Positions 25,937 through 34,857 of a stretch of 64,000 bases of DNA are shown in pieces (the first letter of the stretch is position 1; the number at the start of each line of letters is the position of its first letter). A model generated the notes under the pieces. That model did not search any database, had not been told where the DNA came from, and saw nothing but the letters and a program-made list of their open reading frames with translations. Made by a program: the position numbers and the translations under genes. The DNA lies in the NCBI RefSeq assembly GCF_000170835.1, contig NZ_ABCP01000003.1:62001-126000 (forward strand). Reading direction: 5' to 3'. Source of the DNA: Marinobacter algicola DG893. Lineage in GTDB: Bacteria > Pseudomonadota > Gammaproteobacteria > Pseudomonadales > Oleiphilaceae.

Positions 25937-27093
25937 AGCGTGTACTCCGTTGTTCTTTCCAGCGCTTCAAAGATATTAATCAGGCCTCTTGCCTGAGCGG
26001 CTCTTGAGTAATGTTTTAGAACTCGCTCTCGGGAGGAGGCGCCCATTGCTTGCCTCAGGCCTTGGTTGTTTAATATGTTTTGTATGTCCGCCGCCGCGGC
26101 ATTGTAGTCACCCACAGGAAAAGTTCTCCCTGTTGCTGGTGTTACCGCCTCGTTTAACCCAGGTAGCGCCGACACGAGCAGGGGGAGCCCTGTGGCCGCC
26201 ATTTCAAGAGAGGACATGGGAAAAGAGTCCCATTCCGTTGATGCAATCATTCCCATGGCGCAACTTTTCAGGATGTCAGGGATGTCGTTCCGGTAGCCGC
26301 CAAATGTAATATGATTATTTACGTCCGGGTTTTGCAGATATTCTTCGAAGTTTTCTTTCTCGCCGGGGCGGTTGCCTAGGATAAGGAACTGGACGTTCTT
26401 GTAGTCGAGGTTCTGAGTAAGGACTTTGGCTGCCTGGAGTATCACGTGAACGCCTTTCCTGCGCTCCATATGCCCGGTAAACACAATAATTTCGCGGTCT
26501 TTGGGTATGTTCAGTTGTTCATGGGCATAGTGCTTTTTGGTATCGTCGGGGGCGTACCTGTCGGTATCAATTCCGGTCTTAACAATGGAGGTCTTCGACA
26601 GCGGTATGCCTCGCCCATCGACGGCGGTGTCTCTCATTCCTGTCGACTGAAAAACGTAATGGTCGGGGCCGTGGGGTTTCGTGAATACCTCGAGCCTTTT
26701 GAGGAATAGCTTCAATCCGGTATTTAGGGAGCTCATGGGCGCGCCCCAATAGGAAACGAAGGTGCTTATGCCTCCGTTTCTGAGCGCTTTATACATGGGC
26801 CGGGAGACAGGCTGATCGAAACCCAATAGACGAGTGATCTTGTGGTCTTTGACATAGCGCTCTACGGCGCGGAGTTGTTTCGGTGTTGACCAGCGAGTGT
26901 CCAGGTGAATGACGTTCGTCAGGTCTTTGGGCAAGGAGGGGGTCATCCCCCCATCAAGGTTTGCGTAGGCGTAATGGATCTTAGATATATCACCCGTAAA
27001 GTGTTTGGCGACCTCCAAAAACGTGTGTTCGTGGCTTGAAGCCGCGTAACCTGGATTCGATTCGCAGTGGAACAGCACCATCATCCCTGTCAC
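25933..27093 (-). CDS. Glycosyltransferase family 4
   Basis: A 386-residue GT-B enzyme. The N-terminal half is less conserved. The C-terminal half has IIVFTGHMERRKGVHVILQA near residue 205, FGGYRNDIPDIL near 270 and STEWDSFPMSSLEMAATG near 288, which contains the EX7E-type donor site and is followed by SALPGLNEAV. The gene overlaps its neighbours by 4 bp on both sides, so the order pyruvyl transferase, GT4, flippase is one transcript. Specificity unknown. Confidence 0.87.
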   Translation of the reverse strand: MTGMMVLFHCESNPGYAASSHEHTFLEVAKHFTGDISKIHYAYANLDGGMTPSLPKDLTNVIHLDTRWSTPKQLRAVERYVKDHKITRLLGFDQPVSRPMYKALRNGGISTFVSYWGAPMSSLNTGLKLFLKRLEVFTKPHGPDHYVFQSTGMRDTAVDGRGIPLSKTSIVKTGIDTDRYAPDDTKKHYAHEQLNIPKDREIIVFTGHMERRKGVHVILQAAKVLTQNLDYKNVQFLILGNRPGEKENFEEYLQNPDVNNHITFGGYRNDIPDILKSCAMGMIASTEWDSFPMSSLEMAATGLPLLVSALPGLNEAVTPATGRTFPVGDYNAAAADIQNILNNQGLRQAMGASSRERVLKHYSRAAQARGLINIFEALERTTEYTL

Positions 27094-28286
27094 GACTTGA
27101 TGTCCTCTTTCGCCGATGCGACGGGTTGGGCGTATTCGGCAACATCGGCCAACAATCGATAGGGGCGCTCACTGATAGCTCGTGCGTTGCCTTGGACCTT
27201 CAAAGCTGCGGCTTCGAACGTCGCCCGTGACTCCAGGGCCTCGCTTATCAGTGGTTCAAGGTTCTGTTGTACGTCGTCAATGGATGTTACTAGCGGCTTG
27301 AGGCCTAGAGCTTCAAATGACCCACGCAGTTTTGCCTCGGTGTATTCATTGACATAGATACCGACTGCTGGCACACCCGTGGAGAGGGCGAATATCAGTT
27401 GATGGTAGCGCATGGATACCACGAACTGACTGTCTACCGTTAACGCTTTGAGGGAAGAGGCGAGAGGGATCGGGTCAACTAGGTGGAAGCGATTGGCTGG
27501 CCACAAATGCTCGATATTGTGTGCAAGCTTGATGTCGCCTTCTGTGCCCCTTGGCGCATGATGCGGGATAAAAACCGTATTAACGTTATTGGAAGACAGG
27601 GCCTTTTCTATGACGGTGGCAACGCGTAGCACGTCGTCATCGTCCATGCCGCCGAATTTTCTCATCGAGACGCAGGCGAAGGGCGCGTTCTTTGTACCGA
27701 TGCCCCGCGTGTAGTCGTTGTGTCGCTTCTCCAGAAAGCAGGCGTCGTCCAGAGCGAACTCCACAGGTTTGCTGATTTGAGTGTGGGAAAAGTTGAGATC
27801 TCTTACACCAATCCACTTGGCGTGTTTCAGTACTCTATCGACATGCCTACGGTGATTTTCGTCGTAGGGGCCAATGGTCTGGCTGACCAGGTAAATGTCT
27901 TTCCTGAAAAAGTTGGCTACTCTCAGCAGGCGGAGGCGCGCTTCGAGAACGCCGGTCCACACGCTGGTCATGTTGCCGCCGCCGCAGACCACAACCTTGT
28001 CGCACCTGAGTACCTGATAAAGGTTGGTGGCCATCGCCTTCAAGTACGATAGAGGTTTTTTCCACCGCATTTCCCGGAGCACGTCGTCTGGGGTGTGATA
28101 GAACGCGAATGCCTTGATTCCATAGGTTTCCGGAACCTTGGCCGGGCTTGCGCACCCCAGTATCAGGTTCTCCTTGCCCACGAGTTGGCCCAGGCGCTCA
28201 ATAGCGACTTCCGCCATGGCTTCGTCACCGACATGGTAGTCGGGGCCCAATCCGGTTATGTCCGACAGCATGAGAATTTTCGGCAT
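27090..28286 (-). CDS. Polysaccharide pyruvyl transferase family protein
   Basis: A 398-residue protein of the CsaB/WcaK/ExoV pyruvyl transferase family. GDEAMAEVAIERL is near residue 22, VVVCGGGNMTSVWTG near 97, YLVSQTIGPYDENHR near 132, and SMRYHQLIFALSTGVPAVGI near 300 with the conserved Arg and His. These enzymes place ketal-linked pyruvate from phosphoenolpyruvate on a sugar, adding negative charge. The 4-bp overlap with the GT4 suggests it acts on the same repeat unit. Confidence 0.86.
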   Translation of the reverse strand: MPKILMLSDITGLGPDYHVGDEAMAEVAIERLGQLVGKENLILGCASPAKVPETYGIKAFAFYHTPDDVLREMRWKKPLSYLKAMATNLYQVLRCDKVVVCGGGNMTSVWTGVLEARLRLLRVANFFRKDIYLVSQTIGPYDENHRRHVDRVLKHAKWIGVRDLNFSHTQISKPVEFALDDACFLEKRHNDYTRGIGTKNAPFACVSMRKFGGMDDDDVLRVATVIEKALSSNNVNTVFIPHHAPRGTEGDIKLAHNIEHLWPANRFHLVDPIPLASSLKALTVDSQFVVSMRYHQLIFALSTGVPAVGIYVNEYTEAKLRGSFEALGLKPLVTSIDDVQQNLEPLISEALESRATFEAAALKVQGNARAISERPYRLLADVAEYAQPVASAKEDIKS

Positions 28287-28361
28287 GTTCCTGTCTACTC
28301 TGTTTGTATTAAGCGAATATTCGGCTTTTTGGCATACAAGGCATCACGAAAATCGTGGTGC

Positions 28362-29474
28362 TTATGTATTGTAAACGTCCGTGTACTTAACCGTATTGGC
28401 CTCAACACCAAAAAATTGATGAACGTGCATAAGGCCACTATCGGTTTTATGCCGACGGTCGGTGTCTTCGGTCAAAATCTGCGTTAACGCCTGGGTGTAG
28501 CCTTCGGGCGAGTGGTTCTGAACCAGCCAACCGCAACGCCCATTGTCCAATACTTCGGGAATGCCGCCAACGTGATGTGCGACAACCGGTATCTCCAGCG
28601 CCAGGGCCTCGAGAAGCGTCATTGGCAGGCCTTCATGGTCGGATGTCATCAGCAGCACATCGAGCTTCGTCATTTCGGCGGTCGCGGGGCTTACAAACCC
28701 CTTGAAATCAATTTTGTCTGCGATGTCCAGATCGGCAGTGAGCTGTCGCAGTTCTGGCTCCAGAGGGCCGCTTCCAATGATCACGCCCTGACACGCAAGG
28801 CCCTGATGATTTAACTGCGCCAGGGTTCTGATGAAGATATCCACCCGTTTAACGGGTACCAGGCGCCCGACAATGCCAATACGTGGCGTCTCACCATCTA
28901 TTTCAGTAGGAGTTTTCCACTGGCGCCGGGTGTCGTCCACATCGATGAAGTTGAAGATTTTATGCACTTTTTCCGGAAACAGCTTTCCCAGCGTTTCCTC
29001 CAGTTGGGTAGATACCGCAATAATAGCCTGTTGTCGCAACCGTCCTAGAACAACGTCCAGTTTCTGGACTAGCCATTTGTGAGGGCGTGTCAGAGTAAAG
29101 GCTGTTTCCGGGTTACCATGGACGGTGCGAACGGAAATCGGCACCCGCGCCAGCTCTTTACCGATAATGCCGAGCACGTTTTCCTTGAAGCCGTGGGTGT
29201 GCACGATCCCGGTTTTGTGTTCTTTGCAATGAGACGCGATGGCGCGGGCAATGGCTATCGGACCAAGTTTTGTCTCGTCCGCCAGGGTAACGGGGATGTC
29301 CAGTTCGAGCAGTTTGTCGTGCAGGATACCGGTATTAAATACTACTGCTGTCGGAGAGACTTGATCCGTGGCCTGAAGTGCCCGACAAAGGTTGTATACC
29401 TGAACCTCGGCGCCAGCCCATAGATCGCCAGACACCACATGGGTTACAACCCGTTTGGACTTACCCTGCGTCAT
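28362..29474 (-). CDS. Glycosyltransferase family 4
   Basis: A 370-residue GT-B enzyme with VVSGDLWAGAEVQVYNL near residue 12, GIVHTHGFKENVLG near 90, GIVGRLVPVKRVDIFI near 195 and SDHEGLPMTLLEALALE near 285 carrying the EX7E motif, followed by HHVGGIPEVL. It overlaps the deacetylase gene upstream by 4 bp. A 75-bp gap separates it from the pyruvyl transferase gene. It most likely extends the EPS repeat. Confidence 0.88.
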   Translation of the reverse strand: MTQGKSKRVVTHVVSGDLWAGAEVQVYNLCRALQATDQVSPTAVVFNTGILHDKLLELDIPVTLADETKLGPIAIARAIASHCKEHKTGIVHTHGFKENVLGIIGKELARVPISVRTVHGNPETAFTLTRPHKWLVQKLDVVLGRLRQQAIIAVSTQLEETLGKLFPEKVHKIFNFIDVDDTRRQWKTPTEIDGETPRIGIVGRLVPVKRVDIFIRTLAQLNHQGLACQGVIIGSGPLEPELRQLTADLDIADKIDFKGFVSPATAEMTKLDVLLMTSDHEGLPMTLLEALALEIPVVAHHVGGIPEVLDNGRCGWLVQNHSPEGYTQALTQILTEDTDRRHKTDSGLMHVHQFFGVEANTVKYTDVYNT

Positions 29475-30568
29475 AGAAGACCGCGCCCGATGGTAGCCAA
29501 TAAGGTCCGATTACTGTGACTGTTTCCATCGTGGAGGTTGAAGCGATGAAGGTCGTAAGGGTTGCACCCTGCAAGGTTCCAGCCGGTCTTGGTGGTGCAC
29601 GCTGCCTGATAGTTATCGGAAACCAGCGCTTCGCCCTTGCCGGTTATGTCCCCATTGGGATAACAAAACACTGGTATCGCGGCTTCGCCCAGGGATTTGA
29701 GGTCCTGAAGGCAGCCCACGATTTCCTCCTTGAGCGTTTTTTCATCCTTCAGCCGGTTCAGCCGGTAATGATGCCTGGTGTGCGCGCCGTACATCACGAG
29801 TCCGTTTTTCGCCATTTCTGTCAGTTCCGAGCCGCTGAGAATGGATCTGGAGGTTTCTGCGGGGGCCATATCCGGGTGCGATGTATAAACCTGTTGAAGA
29901 GATGCAAGGATCGTGGCGTCTTCCAGTGACTTCAAGCGCGCAATGACATCGTCGGCTTCCAGAAGCGAAAGTGGGCGACTCGTGTCATGAGCTGCCCCTT
30001 CAGGCATGTGTCGGCGCAACCAGTCAAAGGAAGGATCGTTCTCCGGAATGGTCTTCGAAGTCAGCAGGCTGAGTACCTGTTCCGGCCAGAAGGTCTTGTC
30101 GGTGTCAATCATCCGGGTAACCAGGAAGATCGTAGCTGGTGCATTCTGTGCCTTGAGAGCTGGATAGGCGTATTGATAGTTATCTTGCCAGCCGTCGTCG
30201 AAGGTGAAGGCAACCGCTAGCTTAGGAAGCGGCTTGCCTTGCCTGTTACGGTCAAGCCAGTCGGAGAGGTGGACGGGCTCGGCCCCAAGTTTACGGGCAA
30301 ACCTGATATGGTTTTCGAGTGCTTGCGGGCTGGTGACCATGCCCGGTTGCTCAACGGCACGCTCGGGCGAATCCGCCGGGAGAATTCGGTGGTAAGTGAG
30401 GATCAGCAACGCTGGCTTGTTCGAGAGACGCACTCGCAACCAACCATAGCAGGCCAGCACGGTAAGAGCGCCTGATTTAACAAGGGATCTGAAGAATGCC
30501 ACGCCTTGGGCCTCCGTCGGCTTCGCCAATGGTTTTGGCTTGTTCGTCCATGTATAGTTTATCGCCAT
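29471..30568 (-). CDS. Polysaccharide deacetylase family protein
   Basis: About 365 residues from the ATG at 30568 (longer in-frame starts up to 30607 are possible, but have no better ribosome site). LLILTYHRILP near residue 56, VAFTFDDGWQDNYQYAYPAL near 118 (catalytic Asp pair) and YGAHTRHHYRLN near 257 (metal His) define the NodB fold; a membrane-like segment lies near 35-50. This is the third deacetylase in the window and is coupled to a GT4. It starts only about 60 bp from the divergent GT2 at 30630, so their promoters overlap. Confidence 0.84.
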   Translation of the reverse strand: MAINYTWTNKPKPLAKPTEAQGVAFFRSLVKSGALTVLACYGWLRVRLSNKPALLILTYHRILPADSPERAVEQPGMVTSPQALENHIRFARKLGAEPVHLSDWLDRNRQGKPLPKLAVAFTFDDGWQDNYQYAYPALKAQNAPATIFLVTRMIDTDKTFWPEQVLSLLTSKTIPENDPSFDWLRRHMPEGAAHDTSRPLSLLEADDVIARLKSLEDATILASLQQVYTSHPDMAPAETSRSILSGSELTEMAKNGLVMYGAHTRHHYRLNRLKDEKTLKEEIVGCLQDLKSLGEAAIPVFCYPNGDITGKGEALVSDNYQAACTTKTGWNLAGCNPYDLHRFNLHDGNSHSNRTLLATIGRGLL

Positions 30569-30629
30569 AGAGATTCTGCCAGTAGTGTGCAGAGATGTCA
30601 TCCACAAGGGTTCACAGGGATTGGGAGCG

Positions 30630-31766
30630 ATGCTGGTTATTCTATTCTGGTTTGCGGCAATTGGAGCACTGTTCAGCTACTTTATTTACCCACTCATCCT
30701 TCGGTTTATGCCCTGTCGTCCGGAAGCGGACCGCAAACATGCCCAGCCCGGCACTTCGCCAGCCGTTTCCCTGATTGTAACGGCCCATAACGAAGCCCAC
30801 CGAATCCGGGACAAAATTGAGAACTGCCTGGCTCTGGACTACCAGGGCCTGGAAATCATTATTGCTTCGGATGCTTCCAGCGACGAAACCGACCAGATCG
30901 TCGGCGAGTACGCAAGCCGCGGCGTTAAGCTTGCCCGCGCAGAGGAACGGAAGGGGAAGGAACACGCCCAATTGCAGGCGATCAATGCCGCGACCGGCGA
31001 CATCCTGATTTTTTCAGACGTTGCGACGTCGATTCCTGAAGACGCCATTGGCCGTATGGTGGCTTATTTCAACGACCCCACCGTTGGCGCAGTGTCCAGC
31101 GAGGATCGTTTTATCAGTCGGGATGGTAGCGTGGTGGGTGAGGGCGCCTACGTGCGTTACGAGATGTGGTTACGGGGCCTGGAATCCAAGCGGGCGGGTC
31201 TTGTGGGGTTGAGCGGCTCGTTTTTTGCGGCTCGTAAGGAGGTGTGCCAGGAAAACTGGGATATCTATTCCCCCAGTGATTTCAATACGGCCTTGAACAG
31301 TGCCCGCAAAGGGCTTGTGGCGGTAACTGCCCCGGATGTACTTGGCTACTATCAGGACGTGGCGGACGCCTCGAAGGAATATCAGCGTAAGGTTCGCACC
31401 ATCATTCGGGGGCTGACGGCGTTGAGCCGGCATCCCGAGGTACTGAATCCGTTCAAGTTTGGCCGCTTTGCGTTCCAGGTCTTCGGCCACAAGCTGATGC
31501 GGTGGGCCGTTCCGTGGTTTCAGGTGCTACTGCTTTTAGTCTCGTTTGCCGTTGCGGGAAAGGGCGGTATATACGCACTGGCATTGCTGCTGCAATTGGC
31601 TTTTTATGGGTGTGTTCTGGCGGGGCACTTCGCGCCTGAGCTACGTAAGCATACCTTGGTGAAGATTCCCTATTTCTTTGTTCAGGTTAATCTGGCGGTT
31701 GCCCATGCAACCGTTAGCTTTCTTGGTGGCCGCAGGATGACGGTATGGACACCCTCAAAGCGTTGA
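30630..31766 (+). CDS. Glycosyltransferase family 2, multi-pass
   Basis: 378 residues from the ATG at 30630 (GGGAG upstream; a GTG at 30585 is less likely). An N-terminal membrane helix (VILFWFAAIGALFSYFIYPL) precedes the GT-A domain with VSLIVTAHNEAHRIRDKI, IIIASDASSDET and ILIFSDVATSIP, where the DxD is replaced by SDVA, as in some processive-type GT2s. C-terminal helices lie near 300-350. It resembles processive or membrane GT2 enzymes and is followed by a DegT-family gene 21 bp downstream. Confidence 0.84.
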   Translation: MLVILFWFAAIGALFSYFIYPLILRFMPCRPEADRKHAQPGTSPAVSLIVTAHNEAHRIRDKIENCLALDYQGLEIIIASDASSDETDQIVGEYASRGVKLARAEERKGKEHAQLQAINAATGDILIFSDVATSIPEDAIGRMVAYFNDPTVGAVSSEDRFISRDGSVVGEGAYVRYEMWLRGLESKRAGLVGLSGSFFAARKEVCQENWDIYSPSDFNTALNSARKGLVAVTAPDVLGYYQDVADASKEYQRKVRTIIRGLTALSRHPEVLNPFKFGRFAFQVFGHKLMRWAVPWFQVLLLLVSFAVAGKGGIYALALLLQLAFYGCVLAGHFAPELRKHTLVKIPYFFVQVNLAVAHATVSFLGGRRMTVWTPSKR

Positions 31767-31787
31767 CGGGTGATAGAGGCCTCTCCA

Positions 31788-32951
31788 ATGAAAGGTAAGC
31801 TGCGTCCGGTTGGGAGTCCGGTCCCGTTTCCCCGCGTTCATGAGCGCCAGGAGTTGCCTTGGGCAGCGCTCTATCATACTGAGTTCATGGGCTCCGGTAC
31901 CGAAGCGCTGTCACTGGCGGTTGCGATTGCCATTCGTCGCCATTCTAAGGTTCCTGAACCCGAGGTGATTATTCCCGCCTACGGTTGCCCGGATTTGGTG
32001 TCGGCAATCGTTGCCCAGGGGGCCAGGCCAATTCTGGTGGATCTGCTTCCAAACGATCCACGCATGAACGATCTCGGGGTTCGGGAGGCAATAACACCCT
32101 CGACGGTTGCCGTGGTAGGGGTGGGCTTCCTTGGTATTCCGGAGCGCCTGGAAGAGCTCTCAGGCATCTGTCGGGAGCACAATCTGCTTCTTATTGAAGA
32201 CTCAGCTCAGTGTTTTCCACCTGCGAGTGCTTTTAAACCAGATGCGGACCTTGTCGTATTGAGTTTCGGGCGAGGAAAGCCCATCAACCTGATGGGAGGG
32301 GGCGCTTTGCTGATTCGGACCGACCTCGCTGGGCATGCGGAAGAGTCCGTTGGCCAGTATCCTGTGTCGTTGTTGAAGGTGGGGATAAAATGGTTGGTCA
32401 AACGCCTGGTGTTCAACCTTCTGATGAGGCGATGGCCATACTACGTGCTGGAGCGGATGCCTTTCCTGGGCATTGGTGAGACCAGGCTTCACAGACTGGA
32501 CACCATTTCCCGCCTTGATCTTCCAGAGAGCGTCCTACAGGCTGGATTGCGTGATATTCAGTTACGACCGTTGATCCATCAACGTTATGACACTGAGCTG
32601 GCAGGGCTTGAAGCCCGGGGATGGAAGTGCTTGGCCAGCGATAGGTCAGAGATTGCCCGTAACGATCAGCTGCCGCCGTTTCCTTTGCTCCGCTATCCCG
32701 TTCTGGCACCGAGCAAAGACATGCGCGATCGGGCGCTCGCGGCCCTGAATTCGGCAGGCATTGGAGCAAGCGCCTTCTATGGGTGCTCGCTACCACAGAT
32801 AGACGGCGTTGCCGCGCTGGTAGAGGGGACTGAGTACCCCATGGCCAGTGATTTTGCCTCGTGTTTATTGACACTGCCGACCCATGAGGGTGTAACGCCC
32901 GCAGACGTTGCCCTCACAGGTCGCATTCTTTTCAGCGTGGCTGAATTGTAG
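31788..32951 (+). CDS. DegT/DnrJ/EryC1/StrS-family PLP protein
   Basis: About 387 residues from the ATG at 31788 (AGAGG upstream; GTG at 31770 is an alternative). FMGSGTEALSLAVAIAIRR near residue 35, IIPAYGCPDLVSAI near 65, LLIEDSAQCFPP near 138 (PLP-ring Asp) and LSFGRGKPINLMGGG near 164 with the likely Schiff-base lysine are seen. This family makes amino sugars or modifies amino-sugar nucleotides. The C-terminal half is weakly conserved, so a non-standard substrate is likely. The amine could be acylated by nearby FemAB or GNAT proteins. Confidence 0.82.
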   Translation: MKGKLRPVGSPVPFPRVHERQELPWAALYHTEFMGSGTEALSLAVAIAIRRHSKVPEPEVIIPAYGCPDLVSAIVAQGARPILVDLLPNDPRMNDLGVREAITPSTVAVVGVGFLGIPERLEELSGICREHNLLLIEDSAQCFPPASAFKPDADLVVLSFGRGKPINLMGGGALLIRTDLAGHAEESVGQYPVSLLKVGIKWLVKRLVFNLLMRRWPYYVLERMPFLGIGETRLHRLDTISRLDLPESVLQAGLRDIQLRPLIHQRYDTELAGLEARGWKCLASDRSEIARNDQLPPFPLLRYPVLAPSKDMRDRALAALNSAGIGASAFYGCSLPQIDGVAALVEGTEYPMASDFASCLLTLPTHEGVTPADVALTGRILFSVAEL

Positions 32952-32958
32952 TCATGCC

Positions 32959-34512
32959 CTATTCAATCGTCCGTGTTTCAATTTCCGAGTACTCGCTGGT
33001 CAGGCCATTGGAGTCAACGGCTCGGATTTTGAATTGCCATTGGCCACTTTCGAGGTCTTTGATGATGTAGCTGTTGTGGCGTTCCGACTCGATTGATACG
33101 GTGTTTTCCGTTGCTGATGATCCGGTCAGCCTTATGGCGTCTGCGATCACGTAGCCGTCGGAATCATTGTCTATTTCCACAACCGCTTGAGAGCCCCCAC
33201 TGACAAACGTTCCGAGCAATTGCCAGGAGCCCCCGTTTTCCCGCTGGTCAACCGTCACGGCTTCGGTAGTTTGTGAGCCGTTCGAAGACGTATAGGTGTA
33301 CCTGTATTCTGCATCGGGCGCGCGCAATGGAGTTGATACCCAATGCCCGTAAAGCTCGTACTCCGTCCCTGAGCTAAGCTCGTAAACCTGCCACTGTGCA
33401 CTGACTTCGCCAGAACCGGGATTCATAATGAAATAGTTATCGCCAATAAATCCGCCATAACCTGTGGATTCACGGCCACCACCATAAGAGACGAAACCGG
33501 AGTCCGTGTTATCGATCGTCACGTCTGCTGACGAAGATACTCGTTGGTAAGAAAGTTCGTACTCGGCAATTTCGCTTTGAGACAGAGCGCTGCCATCGGC
33601 CCTCTCCGTAGGCGCTTCCCAGGTGAGTAAGACAGCGTTACTGGAAAGACCGCTGGTATCGTCGTTAGGGTCGGTGCCAGCCAGATACTCCTGGAAATTC
33701 GTCAGGCCGTCTGCGTCGGAGTCCAGTTCCGAGTCATCAACCGTAGGGTCCAGGCCGTAGGCCACTTCAAATCCATCCGGGATACTGTCGGCGTCCGTAT
33801 CACTAATCGTCGGATCCGTCAGGAACACAAATTCGTCTTTGTTGGAGAGTCCATCACCATCCAGGTCCTGGCTGGCATCAGACGGGTCGTTGGGGTTAAG
33901 CCCATATTGCCGCTCCCATTCGTCGTCAATGCCATCGCCGTCGCTGTCGCCGGTATCCGGGGTATCATCGCCGTCCTGATCGTCGCCAGTTCCAAGTTCA
34001 CGGAACATCACCGCGTCTGCAACTACGTAGCCGTCGGCGTCATCACTGACGGTTACCCGGCCGGTAAGGGTGGACATTCGATAAGTGCCGAGCTTCACCC
34101 ATTCACCATTGTTTTGCCGTTGGTCGACAGTGACAGTCTCCGTAACGAGGTTGTCCCGATCATCAAGGTAATGAACAACGTATTTCACGTTGGAGCCCCT
34201 CAATCCCGAGGAGGTCCACTTCGCATACACGTCAAAGGTTTTGATGATGTTCAGGTTCCAGGTGGCAACACTGCTGCCATCTCCGGGGGCTGATTGAAGA
34301 TAATGATCGCCTTGGTAGCCAGAAACGGATGTGGACTTGGTCCAGTTCCCCTCGGTGTAGAAACCAATGCTGTCGCTGTCGATGATATGATCGGCCGGGC
34401 CTCCGGCAGCGGGCGGTGGGAGGTCGTCAACAGGTAACTGGGATTGGGTGGCACAACCTGCAAAAATCGAGCTCGTGATAGACAGAACTAAAATCGTTTT
34501 ATTTCTGGCCAT
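32959..34512 (-). CDS. Lipoprotein with two golvesin-like domains, type-3 repeats and FnIII
   Basis: 517 residues with lipobox FAGC (Cys20). Residues about 42-172 form a golvesin/xanthan-lyase-C-like domain (ending DDADGYVVADAVMF). Residues about 180-285 are Asp-rich calcium-binding type-3 repeats (DSDGDGIDDEWE and similar). An FnIII domain starts at VLLTWEAPTERADG (about 293) and is interrupted by a second golvesin domain (about 333-463, again ending DSDGYVIADAIRL). It resumes at LESGQWQFKIRAVDSNG to the end. The protein should sit in the outer membrane or surface and bind glycan or calcium. It has an AGAGGA ribosome site and stands apart from the NRPS operon by 345 bp. Confidence 0.82.
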   Translation of the reverse strand: MARNKTILVLSITSSIFAGCATQSQLPVDDLPPPAAGGPADHIIDSDSIGFYTEGNWTKSTSVSGYQGDHYLQSAPGDGSSVATWNLNIIKTFDVYAKWTSSGLRGSNVKYVVHYLDDRDNLVTETVTVDQRQNNGEWVKLGTYRMSTLTGRVTVSDDADGYVVADAVMFRELGTGDDQDGDDTPDTGDSDGDGIDDEWERQYGLNPNDPSDASQDLDGDGLSNKDEFVFLTDPTISDTDADSIPDGFEVAYGLDPTVDDSELDSDADGLTNFQEYLAGTDPNDDTSGLSSNAVLLTWEAPTERADGSALSQSEIAEYELSYQRVSSSADVTIDNTDSGFVSYGGGRESTGYGGFIGDNYFIMNPGSGEVSAQWQVYELSSGTEYELYGHWVSTPLRAPDAEYRYTYTSSNGSQTTEAVTVDQRENGGSWQLLGTFVSGGSQAVVEIDNDSDGYVIADAIRLTGSSATENTVSIESERHNSYIIKDLESGQWQFKIRAVDSNGLTSEYSEIETRTIE

Positions 34513-34857
34513 GGGAGCGTCCTCTGGCGACTGGGTTTAAAGATACGGACTGCTAAGGTCAAGCGCGTGCTAAGACGCCGACAAATGTCTCTGAACGCTG
34601 ATTCTTATTGTGTTGTATCTTCGTTTTATTGGGTGAGTCGTCCGAAAGAACCTACGCCCGAAAATTTTACGTTCGGACAAGTACAAGTATTGTTGGTGGT
34701 TACGGTATTTTCTAATGCGTACTTGAATCGTTTTTGAATGTTAAATCGAGGTATATGCACTTAACGTATAAGTGCACTAAAAAGCGGACACAATGCGGGG
34801 AGATTTCAAGAACGTAGAGTTGATGTATGAGGAGGAAAATCGGTCGGCATTGAAAGC
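34513..34857. other. Intergenic region with dyads, 345 bp
   Basis: No gene is supported. It contains a long-looped inverted repeat GTCCGAA (34640-34646) / TTCGGAC (34672-34678) with an AAAATTTT core between the arms, plus the perfect dyad at 34756-34776 described separately. It should carry the promoter of the lipoprotein gene at 34512 and the end of the NRPS operon transcript. Confidence 0.4.
34756..34776. promoter_or_regulatory. Perfect dyad, operator-like
   Basis: TGCACTTA (34756-34763) and TAAGTGCA (34769-34776) are exact inverted copies with a 5-nt ACGTA spacer. The size fits a dimeric regulator site. It is 244 bp before the lipoprotein start and 82 bp past the cupin-like gene, with no T-run that would make it a normal terminator. 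Confidence 0.45.
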
